Origin: a virus
Length of the DNA stretch: 40,622 nt
Direction: 5' to 3' (one strand)
Virus record (IMG/VR): IMGVR_UViG_3300038701_000778
Span: 1 to 40,622 of that record
In this document: positions 30,540 to 38,391 of the stretch, in pieces
How positions within the stretch are numbered: the first letter of the stretch is position 1
Layout of the letters: every line of letters starts with the position of its first letter
Program-made: the position numbers and the translations under genes
Notes under the pieces: model-generated
What the model was told of the DNA's origin: nothing
The model's input: the letters and a program-made list of their open reading frames with translations, nothing else
Databases searched by the model: none

Positions 30540-32776
30540 TAGTAGCCCCTCGACATTCGACGCTGACCGCCTGTGATGTATCTAATCAATTCCCGTTCGT
30601 GGATCATACTTCCCTGTACCGTTATCTGTGGAGCGTTGACAACAGTTGTCCCGCCCATGCCGCCCATCCTATCGAGTGGGATAACAGCTTCAGGGCCGGC
30701 TTCTCCGATGAGTGCGTTCGTTGGTCCTGTTACAATACCGCCCTGAGCAAGAGGGACCTGTTGAGATGCTATTGTTCCTACCTGTACGGCTGTTGCCGCA
30801 GCGATAACACCGGCAGCGATACCGCCAGCAATAGGACCAAGCTCGGCAAGTGCCTTCGTTACAGCAAGAGCGCCATTGACAAGGGCCATAGAGATAGCAG
30901 CCGCCTTCTCCTTGCGGAACTGCTCTTTCTTGGCCTCGTTGATGTCTTCCTGAGCTTCACGGTATGCCTGGCTGTTCTTCTCATACCTGTCGCGGATCTG
31001 CGTGAGCTGTGCTATCTCGGCATTAAATCTGTTTTGCTGTAGGTCGCTTATCGCAGACAATGTAGATGAGAACGTTCCGCCAAGATACTCATTCAACCCT
31101 TCGTGAACATCAATGACACTCTGGGCATTCTTTGAAATCTCATCATACGCGGCAGCCCATTCACCGCTTGCCCCTGCATTCACTGTATCAACAAGGCGCT
31201 CAAACGCATTTCTCAGGTCTTCTACTTCCTCTTTTGCGCGCATGATAGGCACAGGCATTTGCTCCATCATCTCTGCGGCATCTTCAGCAGAAATCCCAGA
31301 ATACTCAAGCGCATCGCTCAATATTTTCTGCTGCTTTTGCTCTTCTATTGTCTTTGCTATAAGAGTGTCGTAAAGCTCATTTATCCGGTCTATCTCATCA
31401 CCTGACTTGACATAGTTCTTATTAGCTTCCGCTATAAGCTCTGCCCGTTCTCGCTCAAGACGTTCTATCTCAGTCTCGCCTGTTATCTGCCGCTCTATTT
31501 CTCCGGCTATCTCTCTGAGTCGCTCGCGCATATCAGTAGCAAGTCTTGTTTGACTCTCAAGCTCCTCAGCACGCTGCCTTTCCTCACGGGCTATCCGCTC
31601 CGCCTCTTCGCGTTCTCTCTCAGCTTCAGCCAAAGCCTGTCTACGCTGCTCGGCTATCCTCTGCCCAGCTTCTATCTGGAGTTGAGTAAGGTTGTTCATT
31701 GTAGACTGTAAGTTGTTCCGTTCTACCTCAAGACTTCTCAGCTCTTCCTCAAGACGTATGATATTGTTATTTATCCCAATCCTACGCACCGGGCCTACAT
31801 CATTAGCTTCTTGTCTGAGCCTCGCGAGGTTCTGAGTTGTCTCTCCTATCCTCGCCTCGAAGTCATCAATTGACTCTTCCATGGCAGCTATATCGCGGGC
31901 AAAGAATGCCTCTTCCGCTGCGTCTGACAAGTCCTGTCTTGCCGCCAAATAGTCATCAAACTCTCTAAACTTTTCAATTACCTCTAACAGTTCCTCACGC
32001 GCTGGGCGGAGTCCTTCTGTTATCATCTGGCCAAACTGTTCTTTAATGTCTCCAAGCGCATTCTTGTACCTGACAGCAACACCGGATGCGGTATCGGCCA
32101 TTGCCTGCGATACGCCGCCAACCTGCCCCTCAAGAACATCGAGAATAACACCTTGAGCACCAGCAACGTCACCAGCGTCTTGTAACGACTTTATGAGGTT
32201 CTTCTGCTCTTCAGTAAATGAAACGCCGACCCTTCTTAGTGCCGTCAGACCTGTAGCTGGGTCTTCAAGAGCCTTGCCGAGCTGCAATGCTGATGACTTC
32301 ATATCCTGCCCGAAAGCTGCTGACATATCAAGCGCTAACTCTGTAGTCCTCTCAAACCCTTCTCCCTGGATGCTCTTGAACGTCAAGAGCAATGACTGCA
32401 TCTCAATTATTGCCTCATCACCAAAAGTAGTCACACCTTGGAGACGTGAAGCCATGCGCTGAAGTTCGTCAGAGTTAAACCCGGCAGCTTCTCCGGTTGC
32501 TCTCAGTACACCGTCAAGCCTCGCTACTGCCTGTTCCTGTCTTTGGAATGCGTCTACAGACTCACTCACCGCACGTCGTAACGCCTGCAAGCCTGCTATC
32601 GCAGCGCCAATCGCAAGTCCACCGGCAAGAGTCTTGAAAGATGTCGAGAAAGACTTCCCCATAGTCTTACTGCTCTTCGCGGTCTTATCGAGTTGTTTGT
32701 CTACCTTTTTGATTTCACGAACGGCCCGGTCAACTTCCGCTCGTATCTGTACAACTAACTCTTCCGCAATGGCCAT
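30539..32776 (-). CDS. Tape measure protein
   Basis: 745 aa. It has a helical N-terminus (AEELVVQIRAEVDRAVREIK), the tape-measure domain around residues 80-250, long coiled coils (about 280-470, with many E/R/A heptads), and hydrophobic segments near 50-70 and 650-700 (AAAISMALVNGALAVTK; IAGGIAAGVIAAATAVQV). It ends in a Gly-rich tail typical of the family. It sets tail length and is ejected with the DNA. At roughly 0.15 nm per residue it would suit a tail of about 110 nm. It follows the tail chaperone pair directly. Confidence 0.93.
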   Translation of the reverse strand: MAIAEELVVQIRAEVDRAVREIKKVDKQLDKTAKSSKTMGKSFSTSFKTLAGGLAIGAAIAGLQALRRAVSESVDAFQRQEQAVARLDGVLRATGEAAGFNSDELQRMASRLQGVTTFGDEAIIEMQSLLLTFKSIQGEGFERTTELALDMSAAFGQDMKSSALQLGKALEDPATGLTALRRVGVSFTEEQKNLIKSLQDAGDVAGAQGVILDVLEGQVGGVSQAMADTASGVAVRYKNALGDIKEQFGQMITEGLRPAREELLEVIEKFREFDDYLAARQDLSDAAEEAFFARDIAAMEESIDDFEARIGETTQNLARLRQEANDVGPVRRIGINNNIIRLEEELRSLEVERNNLQSTMNNLTQLQIEAGQRIAEQRRQALAEAEREREEAERIAREERQRAEELESQTRLATDMRERLREIAGEIERQITGETEIERLERERAELIAEANKNYVKSGDEIDRINELYDTLIAKTIEEQKQQKILSDALEYSGISAEDAAEMMEQMPVPIMRAKEEVEDLRNAFERLVDTVNAGASGEWAAAYDEISKNAQSVIDVHEGLNEYLGGTFSSTLSAISDLQQNRFNAEIAQLTQIRDRYEKNSQAYREAQEDINEAKKEQFRKEKAAAISMALVNGALAVTKALAELGPIAGGIAAGVIAAATAVQVGTIASQQVPLAQGGIVTGPTNALIGEAGPEAVIPLDRMGGMGGTTVVNAPQITVQGSMIHERELIRYITGGQRRMSRGY

Positions 32777-33087
32777 TTACTGCTCTTCTCCACTTTCTGC
32801 CTTTGGAAACTCGCCGCTCTCTCTTCTACCGCTATGAACGTCTCTAACAACTCTATCAACCACTCCGGCTGCTCGGCCCATCCCCCGAGGAATGGGAGGC
32901 CGAACCTACGATACCTGTTGTACACCTTGAGAGCGGAGTAGTAGTCATCGGTGAAATACCCTGGTATATCCCGGCGCAATACTTCCACGCCAAAGACATG
33001 GACGGTCATATCACGTTCGCGGTCCCAACTCCACGGCTTAAACGTTCGCCACCCGCTATCATCAAGATCAAGCGCGAACGCTATGCT
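32755..33087 (-). CDS. Tail assembly chaperone, -1 frame extension (GT-like)
   Basis: The open frame from 33087 to 32755 (110 codons before the stop) has no start of its own at its beginning. It includes a later ATG at 33009 that would give 84 aa. It is reached by a -1 slip at CCCTTTA (33087-33093) from the upstream chaperone, giving a fusion of 127 + 110 = 237 aa (join 33467-33087 and 33087-32755). This is the classic lambda G/GT arrangement just before the tape measure gene, which it overlaps by 22 bp. The extension includes GWRTFKPWSWDRERD, a WD-x-x-R-like end common in GT proteins. Confidence 0.82.
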   Translation of the reverse strand, partial: SIAFALDLDDSGWRTFKPWSWDRERDMTVHVFGVEVLRRDIPGYFTDDYYSALKVYNRYRRFGLPFLGGWAEQPEWLIELLETFIAVEERAASFQRQKVEKSSKWPLRKS

Positions 33088-33467
33088 AAAGGGCCTGTAT
33101 CTACCTGTGGCGAGTCGTTAAGTAGGGCCTGCTCAATCTCAGAGACAAGCATTTGATGCACCCCACCGGTTGAGTAGAGCTGATCGGCGGTCTTGATCTC
33201 TTTGATGTCGCCATCTTCGCTAATAGCGTAGTTCTCAATCTTGGTCACTACCGACTTCACGAAACCAGCTTCGTCAGATACGTACTCAAGGCTCGACTCG
33301 GTTTCCCCGCTTACCTTGATTCTAAGTGGCTTACGGTAGAAGAACTTGCCCCGTTCAGATGGAGATAGGAACCGGTGATACACCTTGATCTGATCAGCTT
33401 CCGGTAGATCCCGGTTCCCGTTCCACTCAGGTACGTATACTTTCTCTTTGACTACTTCTACGATCAT
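33081..33467 (-). CDS. Tail assembly chaperone (G-like)
   Basis: 128 aa made without frameshifting. It is an alpha/beta protein with YHRFLSPSERGKFFYRKPLR and a helical end. Its position, after the tail tube gene and before the tape measure gene, matches gpG-type chaperones, which coat the tape measure during tail assembly. The stop TAG at 33081 lies 4 nt beyond the slippery heptamer. It overlaps the tail tube stop by ATGA. Confidence 0.82.
   Translation of the reverse strand: MIVEVVKEKVYVPEWNGNRDLPEADQIKVYHRFLSPSERGKFFYRKPLRIKVSGETESSLEYVSDEAGFVKSVVTKIENYAISEDGDIKEIKTADQLYSTGGVHQMLVSEIEQALLNDSPQVDTGPLA
33087..33093 (-). promoter_or_regulatory. Programmed -1 frameshift site, C CCT TTA
   Basis: Read in the zero frame as GGC CCT TTA GCA TAG, the heptamer CCCTTTA is a perfect X-XXY-YYZ slippery site. 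After the slip the tRNAs re-pair on CCC TTT, and the frame is open for 110 codons. Confidence 0.83.
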
Positions 33468-33988
33468 GCCTTTGGTATTCCTCGTGCTGTTGAAGTCGAC
33501 TCTACATACAGTAGATCACCGTTCTGCGTTCCATTGTACGTCCAGCCTACCGGAGAACCAGCATTCATATTGACAGAAAAGCCGTTTGACAATACAGGTA
33601 TGACGTACTTAGCGCCGTCAATGTCATCGCTCGAAGCGGCTGTGTCGATAGGCTTGACTATGTCATGGATGAATAGGTCGCCGTCCTTTATGGCATCCTG
33701 CGAAGTATCAGACGTGTCATTAAGCGATAGCTTTGCAAACCGATTGATCAGCTTATGCAGGATCGTATCACCAACCCTAAAATGACCATTCGCCGATACA
33801 CTACCGGAGATAAGCCCTTCAATGTACTCCATCGAGTTTGCATTGATCTTCGGGATCTCGTTCACTTCGCGGGACACGTCGATGGTAATATCCTCGACAT
33901 ATCCAATTTCATTTCCGAACGACGTAGAGCCGCTCGACGTTGACAGATACGCTATGCTCTGTCGTCCATGTACTACATTACTTGGCAT
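33464..33988 (-). CDS. Major tail tube protein
   Basis: 174 aa. It has the pattern of siphovirus tube proteins: an N-terminal GRQSIAYLSTSSGSTSFG, then VEDITIDVSREVNEIPKIN and YIEGLISGSVSANGHFRVGD. Its place between the tail-completion genes and the chaperone pair also fits. Tube subunits stack as hexameric rings around the tape measure. No sheath gene lies beside it, which supports a non-contractile tail. Confidence 0.85.
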   Translation of the reverse strand: MPSNVVHGRQSIAYLSTSSGSTSFGNEIGYVEDITIDVSREVNEIPKINANSMEYIEGLISGSVSANGHFRVGDTILHKLINRFAKLSLNDTSDTSQDAIKDGDLFIHDIVKPIDTAASSDDIDGAKYVIPVLSNGFSVNMNAGSPVGWTYNGTQNGDLLYVESTSTARGIPKA

Positions 33989-34148
33989 TCTTTAACCTCT
34001 CTCGCAGGTCACATAGTGTGATTCCTGCCCAATAATACTTACCATCACCAATCAACTTGATAATATCATCAACAATTTCCCATAACTGTGGCTCATTATC
34101 GCATCTCTCTGACCATTCTTTTACAACGGCATCTTGTTCGCTAACCAT
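33978..34148 (-). CDS. Small hypothetical protein between tail genes
   Basis: 56 aa from ATG 34148 to TAA 33978. It is helical and Trp-rich (MVSEQDAVVKEWSERCDNEP and on). It overlaps the tail terminator stop by 8 bp and the tube start by 11 bp, and AAGGTGG lies about 5 nt upstream. The fit at both ends supports it as a real gene. No family is recognised. Confidence 0.65.
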   Translation of the reverse strand: MVSEQDAVVKEWSERCDNEPQLWEIVDDIIKLIGDGKYYWAGITLCDLRERLKNAK

Positions 34149-34533
34149 TTCGCCACCTTATCACGGCATCAACCACCATATGATACGGCTCTGTGTTGTC
34201 CTGCCGTGGTATCGGATGCTCGCTCACCGACTCACAGTACATCGTATACCCATCTTGTGTAGCCTTTATCGCGTCCACCGTCCTACGAAGCAATGCCCGT
34301 ATCCTCGCTGATAGTCCGATGTTCTTGCACCATATATGATGCTGTATTCTTGCCGCGCCCTGCTCACTCACCCCGAGGTGCTGTTTTAAATTGGGGTCAT
34401 CCACAACCCACATCACAATGATAGGCGTACCGGTCCCGCTCGGCGCTTCCTGCCAATACACATCGGCAAGAGTGGTGATAGCAGTCTGTGACTTTAACCA
34501 ATCGAAATAGGCCTCTTCTGCGCTATTGGCCAC
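34141..34533 (-). CDS. Tail terminator/completion protein (DUF3168-like)
   Basis: 130 aa. The pattern EEAYFDWLKSQTAITTLADV, TPIIVMWVVDDP, then RIQHHIWCKNIG is like DUF3168 or gp17-type tail completion proteins, which cap the tail tube where it meets the head. It starts with GTG at 34533, with AAGGAG upstream. It follows the HK97 gp10-like gene, the usual order. Confidence 0.76.
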   Translation of the reverse strand: MANSAEEAYFDWLKSQTAITTLADVYWQEAPSGTGTPIIVMWVVDDPNLKQHLGVSEQGAARIQHHIWCKNIGLSARIRALLRRTVDAIKATQDGYTMYCESVSEHPIPRQDNTEPYHMVVDAVIRWRNG

Positions 34534-34858
34534 CGAGTGCTCTCCTTATATGGGACCGCCATAGATCAGTGAGTGGCTTACGGTTCATATCAAGCGCAGG
34601 CCTTAGATATGGCTGTGCGCTTTGCCTTCTCGTGCCATACTCTACATAAGGAGCGTACTCAACGTTAGTTCCTACTATAGCGACGTCTCTTTTGACGTCC
34701 ATGCTTATGCTATTCCGGAGCCTCCCTGAATCAACAGGTACGAGCCGCTTAGATTGTCCCTGCACAATGCGACCAGCTTCCTCAAGGAATACGCGCTTCT
34801 CCCGTTCAAGGTTCTCTGCGTTCATTCTTTTCCGTCGCGTAACGTTAACTTGAAACAC
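34523..34858 (-). CDS. HK97 gp10-like head-tail protein
   Basis: 111 aa. It has the family core RLVPVDSGRLRNSISMDVKR, then VGTNVEYAPYVEYGTRR and QPYLRPALDM, diagnostic of HK97 gp10-like neck or tail-completion proteins. The GTG at 34858, with GAGG 8 nt upstream, keeps the usual overlap with the upstream gene. The ATG at 34825 is an alternative that would remove 11 basic residues. Confidence 0.88.
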   Translation of the reverse strand: MFQVNVTRRKRMNAENLEREKRVFLEEAGRIVQGQSKRLVPVDSGRLRNSISMDVKRDVAIVGTNVEYAPYVEYGTRRQSAQPYLRPALDMNRKPLTDLWRSHIRRALGGQ

Positions 34859-35174
34859 CGTCTCGCCTCACATAGATAAGTGCATGGTGATTCCGCTGTA
34901 GGGTATTCTTCGGCTCCTGCACAACCCGGAACTGCTCACCGTTCCACTCGAGCTTATCGTCGAACGCTATGGTGGTTTTGTCGCAGAATATCTTGTAATC
35001 AGCTAATACGTCAGGTTGTCCAGCAATGTACCGGCCTTGGCCCGACAGAAGATTTACCGCAGCTACGAACGTATCAGTATTGGCCCAACTGCCCGTATCA
35101 GTATCGAACTGATCCCCCGTGGAGGACGTGAACGCGAGGCGGTTGACTGTCTGCGTATAGTAGTCGCTGATCAT
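34845..35174 (-). CDS. Head closure/stopper protein
   Basis: 109 aa, beta-barrel-like, with DYYTQTVNRLAFTSSTGDQF and ALIYVRRDGVSS at the end, as in gp16-type head-closure or head-tail joining proteins. The ATG at 35174 overlaps the connector stop as ATGA. It seals the connector and joins it to the tail. Family assignment rests on length, fold impression and gene order. Confidence 0.75.
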   Translation of the reverse strand: MISDYYTQTVNRLAFTSSTGDQFDTDTGSWANTDTFVAAVNLLSGQGRYIAGQPDVLADYKIFCDKTTIAFDDKLEWNGEQFRVVQEPKNTLQRNHHALIYVRRDGVSS

Positions 35175-35773
35175 ATGTAGGCCGCTCGTCTCCACCGGTC
35201 GAGCATCTTAATCACCCGTGTTGGGTACTGATTGCTCCCGGCATAGGTTACCGAGTAGTCATCCAACCGCTCGGACTTTACGTCACTCGGCCTCGCGTCA
35301 TCCATGAGAAACCACAGCATCTTCGCCGCGGCAAGCCTTAACTCACGCGGCCACTTGACCCGGCTTATACGGATCATGCCAATGTAGTTGTCATCCTTTG
35401 TATCAGTCTGAGCCTGGTCTACAAATAGCCCATAGTCGTCGGTCTTCAGCGTTCCTGCAGAGGCCGAGCTAAGATGGTAGTAACCGACATTAGCCCCGCC
35501 ACCTTCTACAACAATGTCCATTGTGGAAGAAAAACCGTTCTCGACAAACTCCTGCTCGTCATCAGTGATGTAGTCGTAGGTATCGGAATCACCCTTGACA
35601 AAGGTGAAGTCACCAGAGGACCGACGGTACACATACTTGTCCTGAAACGCGTGACCAAGGTACGAGATAATGTCCCTCTCAACCAACGGTAATAGATAGG
35701 CTATTCGACTATCATAGTCTGAGTTGGTGATATTCAGGATGGTCTTTACGTCAGCCGCGCTCATGAGTGGCAT
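35171..35773 (-). CDS. Head-tail connector (gp6/gp15-like adaptor)
   Basis: 200 aa. It opens with SAADVKTILNITNSDYDSRI and AYLLPLVERDIISYLG, the helical start typical of gp6/gp15-type adaptors that bind beneath the portal. A beta insertion follows, and then a helical WPRELRLAAAKMLWFLMDD. It ends at RRAAYI, overlapping the stopper gene. Confidence 0.82.
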   Translation of the reverse strand: MPLMSAADVKTILNITNSDYDSRIAYLLPLVERDIISYLGHAFQDKYVYRRSSGDFTFVKGDSDTYDYITDDEQEFVENGFSSTMDIVVEGGGANVGYYHLSSASAGTLKTDDYGLFVDQAQTDTKDDNYIGMIRISRVKWPRELRLAAAKMLWFLMDDARPSDVKSERLDDYSVTYAGSNQYPTRVIKMLDRWRRAAYI

Positions 35774-36558
35774 TACTTCAACCCCGCTAAGTATTTCCTC
35801 AGATTGTCCGCTTCCATCGCCGCACCCTCGGTCCGGAGGATCTGCTGTTGTAGTGACTCAGCCTGTTTCCGAGCCTGCGCGAGCCCTTCGTTCAATCCCC
35901 GCTGCCGGTTCTGGACATAGGCGATGTGCTCTGACGGTTCCTCGTACCCATACTCGAATCGCGCCTTCATTAGCTCCGACTCTTTGGGTAGGTACAACCG
36001 CTTGATCTTACCATCGAGCATCATGCCGTGAATAATCCCGAGCGCCCACATACAGCTCGGCTGCTGTGAGTAGTACTCAGTTTCATGGGCCATGTGCACA
36101 CCGTACAGGCTAATGTCAGTGTATCCGTCGTAGATCGCTTTCAGGAGCATCCACGTTATCGTGTTTGATACCGGTAGCCTGTTATCAGACATCGCCTCAT
36201 CCAACATAAACATCTTTTTTACTTCATCACGCGGATACGGCGTCGAGTTTGGGATTTCATCGTAATGATCCTGCATGAAGATCGGCCCGTCAAACTCATT
36301 GAGCCGAGCCATTACATGCATATCTCCCCAATACCGGCGCGGGTGCATCTCAAAAAGCACATCTATCCGCTCTGCATCATCATGCGCCTGCGTTGGCCCA
36401 CAGCCCCACATCTCGTACTCTTCGAAAGCATATGGAGCTTGACCTAATGTACCCGCAGTACCAAGGATACAAAGCGGCCTTTTCTTAGCCGCCTTGCCCT
36501 TGGTCTTTGCCTTCAGGGCATCTTCCCCGATAAGGTCTTTAACAGTCGTACTTGGCAT
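35773..36558 (-). CDS. Rossmann-like DUF115/Maf-like protein, possible glycosyltransferase
   Basis: 261 aa, lying among the head genes. The N-terminal core LCILGTAGTLGQAPYAFEEY, a middle DGPIFMQDHYDEIPNSTPYP and SNTITWMLLKAIYDGYTDIS-LYGVHM resemble DUF115/Maf and GT42 sialyltransferase-like folds, where a similar 'GY-x-x-I-x-L-x-G' segment binds the CMP-sugar. The C-terminal about 60 residues are a coiled coil (EGLAQARKQAESLQQQI). Similar proteins occur in other phages with no known role. With the CMP-sugar operon in the same genome, transfer of a nonulosonic acid to the virion is an inference. The ATG at 36558 has AGGGGA 6 nt upstream. Confidence 0.6.
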   Translation of the reverse strand: MPSTTVKDLIGEDALKAKTKGKAAKKRPLCILGTAGTLGQAPYAFEEYEMWGCGPTQAHDDAERIDVLFEMHPRRYWGDMHVMARLNEFDGPIFMQDHYDEIPNSTPYPRDEVKKMFMLDEAMSDNRLPVSNTITWMLLKAIYDGYTDISLYGVHMAHETEYYSQQPSCMWALGIIHGMMLDGKIKRLYLPKESELMKARFEYGYEEPSEHIAYVQNRQRGLNEGLAQARKQAESLQQQILRTEGAAMEADNLRKYLAGLK

Positions 36559-36566
36559 CGTATCCC

Positions 36567-36938
36567 CTATGGAAGCAGAATCGCCCGCACCCTCGTCACC
36601 GAAGTAGACGCGGTACTCTTTGCCAAATTGATACGCCCGTTACTGTCCTTGAACCGGTGAGTCTCAAGAGGGCCGATAAGGTACTCCTTCGCCCCAGTTG
36701 TCGTGACAGTAAGATCCCCAATAGTACCACCGGTATACTGCGCGCCATCCTTGACGACAATGTTAGTAACCAGGGCCCCGGTCTGCTCGGCGACGAAAAT
36801 CACCTTGCTTGCATCCATATCACTCACGTCAAGGTACGCATAGGCACCGGTAGACGTAAGAGGTGGAGCGGCGGTAGAAAACAGATCCCCGTCGTTCCTC
36901 GTGGCTTCAACAGCCGTAATAGCACTTGATCCAGCCAT
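36567..36938 (-). CDS. Head decoration/fibre-like protein
   Basis: 123 aa, small and beta-rich with many Ala, Thr and Gly (VTNIVVKDGAQYTGGTIGDL and EYLIGPLETHRF). It sits directly after the capsid gene, where decoration or stabilising proteins are usual. AAGGAG lies 7 nt before the ATG at 36938. Family not firmly recognised. Confidence 0.7.
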   Translation of the reverse strand: MAGSSAITAVEATRNDGDLFSTAAPPLTSTGAYAYLDVSDMDASKVIFVAEQTGALVTNIVVKDGAQYTGGTIGDLTVTTTGAKEYLIGPLETHRFKDSNGRINLAKSTASTSVTRVRAILLP

Positions 36939-36948
36939 ATATTACTCC

Positions 36949-37797
36949 TTAGGTCGTGAGACCACTGAACTGAGCGTAAACAACACCGAGATGGTCAGGT
37001 CGAACAACCTTTGCACCGTAGATGTAGAGCCCCTTCATGCCTTCATCGAAATAGTCTTCACGCTGTACCGCTCGGATCTCAGAGACCTGACCGGCATACG
37101 CAATAGCATCACGAGCACCGAACATGATCCGGTAATCAGTACCATCATTAGAAACGTTGTTAGACTCGTACCACTCAAAACCCATACCAGTTACAACGTT
37201 GTTAAGCGCGGGACTGTTCGGTGTGTCGAAGGTGTTGGTGCCGTTGGTAATCTGGGCATAGCGGAGCAGCTGCATGAACCAAGGTGGCGCAACGCACCAC
37301 GGAATACCCATAACATCATTCTCTTTGAGATAGCGATGCATGTAGGTGATCAGGTCAGGCATCATATTCGCGTACAGGTTAAGACCAGTCGCGGAACTGC
37401 CGAGATTGGTGGCATTGGTAATACCTGCCTCGGTGTACTTCGCAGCAATGAACTGGTCAATGGTATTGCCTACCGCATGAGCAGCCTTACGCATAGCACC
37501 GTCCATGACAGACACATTCATCTGTGCCGCGTCTACGTCAGAGACCGTGAAAGCAAAATACTTCTTCTGGTCAATGACAAGCTCACGCTGTGCATCGTCG
37601 ACGTCCTGCCAAGTGACACCGGTAGATGTATAGCTCGATACATCGATGTCGCCAATTTCATTGATCTTCAGAACCTGACCGGCCTGAATCTCACCCTCGT
37701 AACTCGTATCTACAACCTGTGGAAATACAAACGCCTTGTCCGTGTTGACAATGAAGCGCCTACTCCACAGTGTCGGTTTGAAAAGTTCCAAACTCAT
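36949..37797 (-). CDS. Major capsid protein
   Basis: 282 aa. Its N-terminus (LELFKPTLWSRRFIVNTDKA) and the strands YEGEIQAGQVLKINEIGDID and LVIDQKKYFAFTVSDVDAAQ match the P22 coat/HK97-fold type of coat protein used by many siphoviruses. It directly follows the scaffold gene, as in other head operons. A strong GGAG site precedes the ATG at 37797. Confidence 0.9.
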   Translation of the reverse strand: MSLELFKPTLWSRRFIVNTDKAFVFPQVVDTSYEGEIQAGQVLKINEIGDIDVSSYTSTGVTWQDVDDAQRELVIDQKKYFAFTVSDVDAAQMNVSVMDGAMRKAAHAVGNTIDQFIAAKYTEAGITNATNLGSSATGLNLYANMMPDLITYMHRYLKENDVMGIPWCVAPPWFMQLLRYAQITNGTNTFDTPNSPALNNVVTGMGFEWYESNNVSNDGTDYRIMFGARDAIAYAGQVSEIRAVQREDYFDEGMKGLYIYGAKVVRPDHLGVVYAQFSGLTT

Positions 37798-37806
37798 GAT
37801 TTACTC

Positions 37807-38388
37807 CTATTTTTTCATGGCCGAGTTCATGATCGCGTCAAGAACGTCTTTAGGGATGTTGTCAACTTCCTCATCAGACAGTCTATTCAGTTTCGCGTAA
37901 TCAAGGTTATTGTCCGGTTGTTCTGTCCCGGTAACTCTGCGGCCATTTTCTTTGGCATGTGCTTTGAAATCCTCTGTCTTTCTTTTTGTGATGATCTCAT
38001 TCAGTTGATCAAGATACTGAGCCATGCCTTCTTCACTCGATGTATCTATGTCGATCAAGCTCGATACTTCAGGGTATCCTGCTTCAGCCGCTTTGGTTAA
38101 TCGCATCTCACGAATATCTTTAGCCCTTAGCTGCTGACGCAATTCCTCAACTTCCTGCTTTGCTGTCTTCTCTACTTTCTGAGCCTCTTCGCTTTTGCTG
38201 TTAAGCGCTTCCGTCAGTTCTGTAAGTTTCTGAGTTAGCTCTCGTACCTTCTTATCAGATCCAGCCTGTGCTTTCTTAACCTGCTCAAACTGTTCACGCG
38301 ATACAGTCTGATCTTTACCCTCAGTTACTTCGTCACTAACCTCTTCGATCCGTTCCTCTTCAGTAACGGCTCTTTGTTCATCAGCCAT
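37807..38388 (-). CDS. Scaffold protein
   Basis: 193 aa, highly charged. A long central coiled coil (KKVRELTQKLTELTEALNSK, then ELRQQLRAKDIREMRL) precedes the helical segment EAGYPEVSSLIDIDTSSEEG, as in gp20/DUF4355-type scaffold proteins. The C-terminus is basic. It guides capsid assembly and is lost from the mature head. The gene order portal, gp7-like, scaffold, capsid is standard. Confidence 0.9.
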   Translation of the reverse strand: MADEQRAVTEEERIEEVSDEVTEGKDQTVSREQFEQVKKAQAGSDKKVRELTQKLTELTEALNSKSEEAQKVEKTAKQEVEELRQQLRAKDIREMRLTKAAEAGYPEVSSLIDIDTSSEEGMAQYLDQLNEIITKRKTEDFKAHAKENGRRVTGTEQPDNNLDYAKLNRLSDEEVDNIPKDVLDAIMNSAMKK

Positions 38389-38391
38389 GTC

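Noticed and set aside
36901-38100. 399-codon plus-strand open frame opposite the capsid and scaffold genes
   Set aside because: It lies exactly antisense to two clear structural genes, has no ribosome site or recognisable domain, and is explained by codon bias on the other strand.
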